Shown piece after piece: positions 49,901 to 61,900 of a stretch of DNA of 64,000 nucleotides. The translations under genes and the position numbers were made by a program. The notes beneath the pieces were generated by a model. That model had not been told where the DNA came from. It made no database searches and saw only the letters and a list, made by a program, of their open reading frames with translations. Position 1 is the stretch's first letter; each line of letters opens with the position of its first letter. The DNA is from Lichenostomus cassidix (taxonomy: Eukaryota > Chordata > Aves > Passeriformes > Meliphagidae). The stretch spans positions 152,495,858 to 152,559,857 of the forward strand of contig CM039182.1 of the NCBI GenBank assembly GCA_008360975.2, in the 5' to 3' direction.

Positions 49901-52900
49901 TTCCTGAGGATGAAACCTTGGAAATCCCAGAATAGTTTGGTAAAGAAGAAAATCTTGGAATTCCAGGCTTGGAAAAACTCTTGGAAGTCAACAATTCCAT
50001 CGTGATCCCAGAAAAAAATGGGAATTTGGGCAATTTTCCTGATTTTTTGGGGTGAATTCCTGAGGATGCAGCCTTGGATATCCTGGAATAGTTTGGGAAA
50101 GAAGAAAATCCTGGAATTTTGGGCTTGGAAAAACCCTTGGAGGTCACTGAGTCCATCCAGGCCACAGAATTCCAGATTTTTGGGAATTTCCCAGAAATTT
50201 TTGGGAAGGAAAGAGAAGAATCCAAGTGGAAAATCGGGAAAAATATCCCAAAATCCTGGAAAAAATGGGGAACTCCAAAAATCTGGAATTGGGGTGGAGA
50301 TTGAACCCCAAAAACTCCTGGAATTCCATGGAATTCGGAAATTCCCGAATTGCGAAGGGCAGCAGCGACCTCTTGTGGAGAGTCGGAGAATTGCCGGAAA
50401 ATATTCCTAAATCCCAAAAAACCCGAAAAAAACCAGAAAAAACCCGAAAAAGAACCCGAAAAAACCTGAAAGAAAACCTGAAAAAAACCTGAAAAAACCC
50501 CGAAATAGAACTGAAAAAAACCCTGAAAAAAAACCCTGAAAAAACCTGACAGAAAACCTGAAAAAAAAACCTGAAAAGAAAATGAAAAAAACTCTGAAAA
50601 AACCCAAAAAAACAGCCAAAAAAAAGCCTTTAAAAAACCCCAAAAAATCTGAAGAAAGCAAAAAAAAAAAAAAAATCCGAATGAAATGGAGGTGTGAGGC
50701 TGGGGTTGGAAAAGGGAATTTTCCCATTTTCCGGTGGGAAAAATCTGGAAAAAGTTCCCAAAAATTCAGAAAAATTCTCCAAAAATTCCCCAAAATTTCC
50801 CAAACGCCCCAAATTTCCCCAAGACCCAAAATTCCCAAAAATTCCCCCGAAAATTCCCAAAAAATCCCCCAAAAATTCCCAAAAATTCTCCCCGAAAAAT
50901 CCCCAAAATTCCAAAAAAAAATTCCCAAAAATTCTCAAAAAATTCCCCTAAAATTCCTCAGAATCAAAAAAAATTCACCAAAAAAATCCCCAAAAACTTC
51001 CCAAAAAATCCCCAAAATTCTCAAAAACTCCCAAAAAATTCCCCAAAAATTCCCAAAATTTCCCCAAAAAATCCCCAAAATTCCCCAAAACTCCCACCTT
51101 GGTAGCAGAGCTGGATGTAGAGCAGGGAGCAAACGCAATCCAAAATTCCCAAAAATTCCCAAAAAAATTCCCCCAAAATTCCCAAAAAATCCCAAAAATT
51201 TCCCCAAAAATCCCCAAAAAAATTCCCAAAAAATCCCTGAAATCCCCAAAACTCCCACCTTGGTAGCAGAGCTGCATGTAGAGCATGAAGCAAACGCAAT
51301 CCACAATTCCCAAAAATTCCAAAAAATTCCCAAAAAATTCCCAAAAAATAAAAAAAATTCCCCAAAATTCCCCCAAAAAATTCCCAAAAAATTCCCAAAA
51401 TTCCCCAAAATTCCCTAAATCCCACCTTGGTAGCCGAGCTGGATGTAGAGCAGGGAGTGAATGCAATCCACAATTCCCAAAAATTCCCAAAAAATCTGCC
51501 AAAATTCCCAAAAAATTCCCAAAAAATCCCCCAAAAATTCCCAAAAAATCCCCAAAATTCCCAAAAAATTCCCAAAAATTCCCAAATCCCACCTTGGTAT
51601 CCGAGCTGGATGTAGAGCAGGCAGCGAACGCACTCGACGGCGTCTCTGCGGATTTCGGGAATTCCGTCGGAGCAGCGAGGGGAGAGCAGAGCCAGCAGCA
51701 GGCTGAGCGTGTGGAACGGAGTCACGCTCTGGGAAAATTGGGAATTTTGGGATTGGTGGGATTGGTGGGAATGGAGGCTGAGCGTGTGGAACGGAGTCAC
51801 GCTCTGGGAAAGGGGGAAATTGGGAATTTTGGGAATTTTGGGAATGGTGGGATTGGTGGGAATGAAGGCTGAGTGTGTGGAACGGAGTGACGCTCTGGGA
51901 AATGGGGGAAATTGGGAATTTTGGGAATGGGAATGGTGGGAATGAAGGGAATGATGGGATTGGGAATGATGGGAATATTGGGAATAACAGGAATATCGGG
52001 AATAATGGGAATAGGAAAAATTCCAGGTTTGGGGATTGAGATGGGAATGGGAATGAGAATAGGAATGGGAATAATGGGAAAAATTAAAAAATATGGAAAT
52101 AATGGGGATGGGAATAATGGGAATGGAATGGGAATAATGGGAATAATGGGATGGAATGGGAAGGGAATTAGGAATGAGAATAATGAGAATAATGGGAAAA
52201 ATGGGAATAATGGGAAAAATGGGAATAATGGGAATGATGGGAAAAATGGGAAAAATATGGGAAAAATGGGAAAAATGGGAATGATGGGAATAATGGGAAT
52301 GATGGGAATGGGAATGGAGGTGGGAATTATGGGAATGGGAATTATAGGAATGATGGGAATAATGGAATAATAGGAATAGTGGGAAGAATGGGAATGGGAA
52401 TGCAAATCAAACAGGAATGGGAATGGGAATAAATGGGAATAATGGGAATAATGGGAATAATGGGAATAATAGGAATGGGATGGGAGTAAGGGGAATGGGG
52501 ATGGGAATGAGAACGAAGTGGGAATAATGGGAATAATGGAATTGGGATGGGATGGGAATAATGGGAATGGGGATAATGGGAATAATGGGAATAATGGGAA
52601 TAATGGGAATAATGGGAATAATGGGAATAATGGGAATGGGATTGGAATGGGAATGGAATGGGAATGGGAATTGGGAATGGTACGGGAATGGGAATAATGG
52701 GAATGGAATTGGGAATGGATCCAATGGGAACAGGAGCAGCTCAGCCTCATTCCCGAGGCTCGGAATTTTGGGAATTCTCAGCCACTCACGCTGACTTGGA
52801 GCTTCTCCAGGTAGAACTGCAGCAGGGATTTGCTGACTGCCATCGCCCTCTGCCTCTCCTGCTCCCGCGGGGATTTGATCCAGGGCCCTAAATGCTGGGA

Positions 52901-55900
52901 ACGGGGCGGAAAATCCGGGAATTCCGGGATGGAATGGGGATTCCAGCGGGGAATGGGAATTCCAGGCTGGGCTGCTCCTTCCAGGGGGAATATTCCCGAA
53001 ATTCCCCCGGGATCATCTCCCTGATCCTGCTTTTCTCTGGGATGAGCTGCCTCAGCCACTCCTGGGAATCTCCCAATTCCCAATTCCCAATTCCCATTAT
53101 TCTAATTCTTCCCATTCCCAATCCCATCCCCATTATTCCCATTATTCCAATTCTTCCCATTCCCATTGTTCCCATTATTCCTATTTTTCCCATTATTCCC
53201 ATTCCATTCCCATTATTCCCATTATTCCCATTATTCCCATTATTCCCATTATTCCCATTATTCCCAATTCCCATTTGTATTCCCATTATTCCCATTCCCA
53301 TTCCATCTCCATTCCCAATTCCCATCATTCCCATCATTCCCATTATTCCCATTCCCATCATTCCCATCTCCATTCCCATCTCCATTCCCAATTCCCATTA
53401 TTCCCATTATTCCCAATTCCCATTCGTATCCCCAACATTCCCATCATTCCTATTCCCAATTCCCATTCTTCCTATTCTTCCCATTCCATTCCCATTACTC
53501 CCATTTTTCCCATTCTTCCTATGATTCCCATTCTTCCCATTACTCCCATTCCCATTATTCCCATTATCCCCATTATCCCCATTATTCCCATTATCCCCAT
53601 TATTCCCAATTCTCAATCCCCACCCTCCCCACCATTCCCACCATCCCCACCATTCCCAAATCCCAAAAAACTCACGGCAAACACATCCTGCAGCCCGTGG
53701 GGCGTCAGTCGCCTCCGGAGGAGACTTTGGAGCAACTCAGTCAGAGCTGCCAGTGCATCCCGGAGCAAATCCTGGGAAAATCCCGGAATTTTGGGGTTGG
53801 AAAAACCCTTGGAATTCACCAAGTCCATCCAGGCCATGGAATTCCAGAAAAAAACCCTGGAAATTTGGGGTTTTTCCCAATTTTTGGGGTGAATTCCCAT
53901 GGATGAGGCCTTGAAAATCCCGGGACGGTTTGGGAAAGAATTAAATCCTGGAATTCTGGGTTTGGAAAAATCCTTGGGAATCACTGAGACCATCCAGGCT
54001 GTGGAATCCCAGAAAAAAAAACCTGGAAATTTGGGCTTTTTCCCAGTTTTTGGGGTGAATTCCCATGGATGAGGCCTTGAAAATCCCAGGATGGTTTGGG
54101 AAAGAATAAAATCCTGGAATTCTGGGTTTGGAAAAACCCTTGGAAGTCATCAAGTCCATCATTATCCCAGGAAAAACAGGGAATTTGGGCTTTTTCCCAA
54201 TTTTTGGGGTGAATTCCCATGGATGAGGCCTTGAGAAATCCCAGGATGGTTTGGAAAAGGATCCTAAGGAATAAAATCCCAGGAATTTCTGCTGGTTTTT
54301 GGGATGAATTCCCAAAAATTCCACGGAATTCTCACTTCCGGGAGTTTGTTTTTTTTTTTTGGGATAAACCTCCCAAAAGGACCCAAAACCCAGGAAAAAA
54401 CAAGGAATTTTAATTCCCATTTTCCAGGCAGACGGAGCCAGAGCTGCCCCTCCCCCCCTCATTAGCATCTCATTAATTCCAGCCTCGGGAAGCTCCAGGG
54501 AAAAAATCTGGGAAGCAGCTGCTGGATTTTCGGGAAAAGGACTGGGAAACCCGAGGGGAGTTCTGGGAATTGGGTGGAAAATGGGGAATGGATGGAAAAA
54601 CTGGAATGGGAATGATGGGAAAAATGGGAATAATGGGAATAATGGGAATAATGGGAATAATGGGAATGATGGGAACGATGGGAATAATGGGAATGTAAGG
54701 GGAATAATGGGAATAATTGGAATAATGGGAATGGAATAGGAAAAATGGGAATGGGAATGGAATGGGAATAATAGGAATAATGAGAATAATAGGAATAATG
54801 GGAATGGGATGGGAATAAAGGGAATAATGGAATAATGGGAATAATAGGAATGGGAATAATAGGAATAATGGGAATAATAGGGATAATGGGGAAAATTAGA
54901 ATAATGGGAATTAAGGGAATAATGGGAATGGTGGGAATGATGGGAATAATAGGAATAATAGCAATATTGGGGAAAATGGGAATAATGGGAATAATGGGAA
55001 TAATAGGAATGGGAATGATAGGAATGATGAGAATGGAAATGGGAAAAATGGGAAAAATGGGAATAATGGGAATAATGGAATAAAGGGAATAATAGGAATG
55101 GGAATGATGGGAATAACAGGAATAATAGGGATAATGGGGATGGAATAATGGGAATAAAGAGGAATAATGGGAAAAATGGGAATAATAGGAATGATGGGAA
55201 TGATGGGAAGAATGAGAATGGAAATTCAGCCATTTCCCCCAAACCCTCCCAGAATTCCCATTTTCCCCAAATCCCACAGAATTCCCACCTGGCCAGCCTC
55301 GGCTCCAGGCTCTTCCCGGTTTTTCCCGGGGAATTCCGGCGGCAATCCCAGGACGCTGCCCAGCGCTGTGTCCAGCAGCTCCGTCCGCTCGGGGTCAGCC
55401 AGGGGAGGATCCAGGGCTCTGAGCTCGGAATTAGGGAAAATCCGGGAATTCTGCACGGGAAATCTGGGAATTCCAGCCGGGAAATCCAGGAATTCCAGCC
55501 GGGGAAATCTGGGAATTCCGGCCGGGAAATCCGGGAGTTCCAGCCGGGGAAATCTGGGAAATCTGGGAATTCCAGCCTGGAAAATCCAGGAAATCTGGGA
55601 ATTCCAGCCTGGGAAATCTGGGAATTCCGGCTGGGAAATCCAGGAGTTCCAGCCTGGGAAATCTGGGAAATCCAGCCCGGGAAATCCAGGAAATCTGGGA
55701 ATTCTGACCGGGAAATCCAGGAATTCCAGCCCAGAAAATCCGGGAAATCTGGGCATTCCGGCCAGAAAATCCAGGAATTCCAGCCCGGGAAATCTAGGAA
55801 ATCCAGGAATTCCTGCCCGGGGAGTTCCAAGGTTGAAAAAAGGGGAGAATTCCTGGTAATTGTTAGGGATTTTGGGATGGAGTTGAGGGGAGATTTTGGG

Positions 55901-58900
55901 ATTTGGGGATGCTGGGGAGCTGGAGGGGATGAGGAGAGGGAAAAGTGGGAAAAACAGGGAAAAGGAGGGAAAAGAGGGAAAAGAGAGGGAAAAGAGAAGG
56001 AAAATAAAGAGGGAAAAGGAGAAAAAGAGAAGGAAAAGAAAGGGGGGGAAGGAGGGAAAGAAGGAAAAAAGAAGGAAAAGAAGACGAAAAGGAGGGAAAG
56101 AAGGAAAAGAGAGGAAAAGAGAGGAAAAGAGAGGAAAAGAGAAGGAAAATAAAGGGAGAGAAAAGGAGGAAAAGAGAGGAGAAGAGAGGAAAAAAGGGGA
56201 AAAGGGAGAAGAGGAAAAGGAGGAAAAAGAGGGAAAAGGCTCTGGAGAAGGGAATGGGAATTTCCTGCCTGGGAAAAAATCCAAAAGCTCCAAACCTAAT
56301 CCAAAAACATTCCCAAACTCCCAAATAATTCCAAATTCCAAATCTCAAATCCCAAATCCCAACCCATTCCCAAACCCCAAATCCCAAAGTCCCAAAAATA
56401 AAAAAAATTGAAAAAAAAAAATCCCCAAAAATCCCCAAAATCCCCAAAAGATCCCCCCAAAAATTAAAAAAAAAAAATCCCCAAAATTCCCAACCCCAAA
56501 ATCCCAGCCCCGGAGAGGCTCCGGAATTCCCGGAATTCCCAGAATTAATTCCCAAGGATACACCAGGTGGGCGCAGGCGCTCAGCGCTCTCTGCCGCAGT
56601 CGATTCCGCAGAGATTCCGGAGGCTCTGAGCGCAGGAATTCCTGGGAAAACAGCCAGAATGGGAATGGTGGGAATGGTGGGAATGGTGGGAATGGTGGGA
56701 ATGATGGGAATGGTGGGAATTCCCCTCTGGAATGATCCTGGGAAGATCTGCAGGGTGGGAATTCCCAGATATCTCCAGGTGGGAATTCCCAGATTTCCCA
56801 GGATTCCCAGAATTCCCACATTCCCTTCCCTCTGTCATTCCCAGACTCCCCATGGAAAATTCCCAGTGCTCCCAGTACTTCCAGTATCCCCCACTCCCCT
56901 CCCAGTCCCACCCAGTCCCTCCCAGTATCCTCCAGTATCCCCCAGGTCTCTCCCAGTGCCTCCCAGTGCCATCCCAGTATCCCCCAGTATTCCCAAGGAC
57001 TCTCCCAGTCCATCCCAGTTCAATCCCAGTCTCTCCCAGTCCCCTCCAGTCCCTCCCAGTTCCTCCCAGTATCCCCCAGTATCCTTCCAGACTCCTCCAG
57101 TTTCCCTGAGGTCTCTCCCAGTACCCTCCCAGTACTTCCCAGTGCCTCCCAGTGCCATCCCAGTATCCCCCAGTATTCCCAAGGACTCTCCCAGTATCCC
57201 CCAATCCCCTCCCAGTATCCCCTGGCATCTCCCAGTTCCTCCCAGTATTCCCAGTTCCCCACAGGACTCTCCCAGTGCTGCACAGATCCTTCCCAGTCCC
57301 TCCCAGTATCCCCCAGTCTCTTCCAGGACCCTCCCAGTTCCTCCCAGTATCCCTGATGACTCTCCCAGTGCCTCCCAGTGCCCTCCAGGTCCCTCCCAGT
57401 ATTCCCAAGGACTCTCCCAGTCCATCCCAGTTCAATCCCAGTCTCTCCCAGTCCCCTCCAGTCCCTCCCAGTTCCTCCCAGTATCCCCCAGTATCCCTCC
57501 AGACTCCCCCAGTATCCCCCAAGTCTCTCCCAGTACCCTCCCAGTACTTCCCAGTGCCTCCCAGTGCCATCCCAGTATCCCCCAGTATTCCCAAGGACTC
57601 TCCCAGTATCCCCCAATCCCCTCCCAGTATCCCCTGGCATCTCCCAGTCCCTCCCAGTACTTCCCAGTGTCCCCCACTCCCCTCCCAGTCCCTCCCAGTC
57701 CATCCCAGTCCCTCCCAGTACTTCCCAGTCCCCCCAATCCCCCCAGTCCCTGTTCCCAGTCCATCCCAGTTCCCCCCCAGTATCTCCCAGTCCCCTCCAG
57801 ATCCCTCCCAGTTCCTCCCAGTGTCCCCCAGTATCCCTGAGAACTCTCCCAGTGCCCTCCTGGTCCCTCCCAGTCCCTCCCAGTATCCCCTGGTATCTCC
57901 CAGTCCCTCCCAGTCCCTCCCAGTCCAATCCCAGTCCATCCCAGTCCACCCAGTCCCTGTTCCCAGTCTCTCCCAGTCCATTCCCAGTCCATTCCCAGTC
58001 CCTCCCAGTCCAATCCCAGTTCCTCCCAGTATTCCCAGTCCCTCCCAGTCCCTCCCAGTCCCTCCCAGTATCCCCAGTTGCTCACCACCATGAGCGCCAC
58101 CAGCTCAGCCTTCCGGGCGATGCCGACAGAATTCCCGGGAGGATTCCCGGGCTGAATCCCGGAATTCCCGGAATAATTCCCAGAATAAGAATTCCCGGAA
58201 CAATTCCCGGAGCTGCCCAGGGCCTGGCTGATCATGGAGACGCTGCGGATCAGGCTGAGCTTCAGGGAAGTGTCCTGCGGGAAAATCGGGATCAGCGGGA
58301 TCAGCGGGATAACCGGGATAATTGGGATCAGTGGGATCAGTGGGATTACAATAACCGGGATTGGGATCAGTGGGATTGGGATTGGGATAGGCAGGATCAG
58401 CAGGATCGGGAAACCGGGATTGGGATCAGCAGGATAACCGGATTTGGATCAGTGGGATTGGGATCGTCGGGATCAGGATTTGGATCATTGGGATCCCTGG
58501 GGTTAGGATCACCGGGATTGGGATGATTGGGATCTCTGGGATCACCAGCATTGGGATCTCCAGGATCAGAATCTCTGGGATCTCTGGGATCGGACATTGA
58601 TTAGACATTGATGGGACATTGATCAGATATTGATTAGACATTGATTGGACATCAGTCAGATATTGATCAGACCTTGATCAGACATTGATTAGACATTGAT
58701 CAGACATTCCCAGATCCAATTCTTCCCTCATTATTCCAATCAGATGAAAATCCAATAATCAATGGGTTGTCATCAATATCCATCAAAAATGATAAATTAA
58801 TATTAATGTAATTAATGAGCATATGAATATTAATGTAATATTAATAACAAATTGATGGATTAATATGGATTTATATTGATACTAATGTAATTTATAGAAA

Positions 58901-61900
58901 TAAAAATTAAATTAGTAGCATGTAATTTATATTACTAAAATAATTAATATTCATGGTAGGCAATAAATCAATGTAATGTAATTTATAATAATATTAATAA
59001 ATAAATATTCATAACAGATCAGCAATTAGTAAACAGATCATTAGAACTACTCTAATTAATCGTATTAGCAATGATAATTAGTAGTTACTGATTACAGATC
59101 AACTTGTGCATATAATAATACTAAATTAAACTTAATTACAACAATTAAATTAAACATTATTAAATGTAATTCCTATTAAAAAACAATAAAACAACAATAA
59201 ATCCTTGTTAATAAAATTATTCCGATTGGTGATATTATTAGTAGAAATTAATTAATAATTTACCTATATATGTTACTATCAGTATTATTATTTTATTTTT
59301 TATTAATATTAGCATTAATACTGTTTTATTTTTTAAAAAATTAATTGTTCACAGTTTAATAATCTTAATTATTAATTTACTTTTTAAATTTGCTTTTAAT
59401 TTCTTCATTTGCTTACTTAATTTTTATTTATTTATCTAATTAAGAATTTAATATCAAATAATTGTAATTTTATTATTTTTAATCAATTATTCATTATTTT
59501 AATAATAACTTTAATACCTTGATTCAACTATTCATACAATTACTTATTTGTTATTCATTTATTTAAATTTTTAATAAAATTTAAAATTAAAATGTATTAA
59601 CGATTGTATTTTAATTAACTCATTACAATTTTCAATTAAAAATTAATTAACCACCAACCATTCCCGCAGAATTCCAACCCCAAATTCCAACCCCAAATTC
59701 CAACCCCAATTCCCACCCGGAGCTCCCGGAAAGCCTGGAATGAGGCAGCAGATCCCAACAGAATTCAGGAATTCCCGGAATTCCAGCAGAATCCTGGAAA
59801 AATCCAGGAATCTTTGCCCAAATCCAGGAATCCCCGGAATTCCAGCAGGAAAAAAATCTGGAAATTCCTGGCCAAATCTGAAAATTCCCGGAATTCCAGC
59901 AGAAAAAAAATCAGTGAATTCCTGGAATTCCAGCAGAATCCCAAAAAATATGGGAATCTTTGCCAAATCTGGGAATTCCTGGAATTCCAGCAGAAAAAAA
60001 TCTGGGAATTCCTATAAAAGTTCCGGGAATTCCGGTGAAGCCGTTAGTGGCAGAGAGGAAGAGGAGTTAGTGAAGCCCAAGGGAAAAATTCCATGGAAAA
60101 ACTTGGGAATTCCCCAAATCCCAAAATGGGGAAAAACTCGGGATTCATCCCAAAAAGGATGGATTTTGGGAATTCCGGGATGGGAGGGAAGAGCTCGGGT
60201 TTGGCGGGAAGGAGAATTCCAACGGATCCGAGATCCTTCGGGAAGCTCGGGAATTCCGGGGGATCTTACGGAATTCTGGGATCAGAGAATTCCGGAATTA
60301 TGGAATTTGGGAATTCCGGGATAATGGAGTGACAGAATTATGGAATCGTGGGATCCTGGAATGATGGAATCATGGGATTCCAGAATTTATGGAATTACAG
60401 AATTCCGGGATTGTGGAATTCTGGGATCAGAGAATGAGGAGATTTTGGAATTATGGGATTGTGGGAATTACAGAATTGTGGAATTGTGGAATTCTGGAAT
60501 TCCAAAATTATGGGATTGTGGAAGGATGGAAATCCAGGATTATGGAATTATGGAATTCCGGGATCACAGAATTCTGGGATGGTGGGAAATATAGAATTAT
60601 GGAATTTCCTGGAATCATGGAATTCTGGGATTATGGAATTCTGGGATTGTGGAATTCTGGGATCACAGAATGACAAAATTACGGAATTCTGGGATGACAG
60701 AATTATGGGATTGTGGGAAATACAGAATTATGGAATTACAGGATAATGGAATTCTGGAATTCTGGACTTTCAGGATTATGGAATTCTGGAATCATGGGAT
60801 CATGGAATTCCGGGATTGTGGAATTCTGGGATCACAGAATGAGGAGATTTTGGAAATGCAGAATTCTGGAATAACGGGATAACGGAATTATGGAATTTCA
60901 TGGAATCATGGAATTTCGGGATCCCAGAATTAAAAAATCATGGAATTCTGGGATCACGGAATTCCAGCATTATGGAATTCTGGGATCATTCCAGCTGGAA
61001 TCTCCAAGCCACCTTTTCCCATCCCTTTTTCCCGGGAATTCCGGCGTTTCCTCCGGAAGCAATTCCAGCCCGGAAAAGCTCAGGAATGAGGAGCGAAAGG
61101 CAGAAAGAGAGGGAAAAAAATTCCAAAGCCAATCCCAGAAAAAATTCCCTACCTTGGTCTCTACTTTTATCCCCAGAACCTGAACGGGCGGAAAAACAGA
61201 ATTCCCATCAGGAAAATCCCAAAATTCCAGAGGGAAAAGCCGAAATTCCGGCAGGAAAAACTGAAATTCTGGTGGGAAAAAAAACTGAACTCCATCAGGA
61301 AAAACAAAAATTCCATCAGGAAAAATGGAAATTTTACCAGGAAAAGGAAAATTCCACCAGGAAAACCCAAATTCCGGCAGGAAAAATAAAATTCCATCAG
61401 GAAAAATGAAATCCCGTTTGGAAAAAAACCAAATTCCAGCAGGAAAAAAGCCAAAATCTCATTAGGAAAACCAAAATTCCACAGGGGAAAAAACCTCCCA
61501 AAATTCCATGGAGAAAACCCAAATCCCAGCGGGAAAAAATGAAATTCCAATGGAAAACCCAAATTCCCATTGGGAAAACCAAAATTCCATCCGAAAAAAC
61601 CCAAAATCCCAGCAGAACAAAATGAAATTCCATTGGGAAAACCATGAAACCTGGGAAAATCTGGGAAAAATCAGGGAAAATTCTGGGAGAAATATGGGAA
61701 AAATCCAGGAAAAATCCAGGAAAAAAATGGGAGAAATCTGGGAAAAAACTGGGAAGAATCTGGAAAAATCCAGGAAAAATCTGCCAAAAAAAAAAAAAAA
61801 AAAAAAAAAAACTGGGAAAAAAATATGAAAAAATCTGAAGAGATTCCTGGAAAAAAACTGGCAAAAATCTGGAAAAATGCAGGAAAAATGCAGGAAAAAT

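Noticed and set aside
58590..59640. Mitochondrial or viral insertion explaining the AT-rich block
   Set aside because: No coding frames, tRNA-like folds, terminal repeats or recognisable protein motifs. Left as unexplained.
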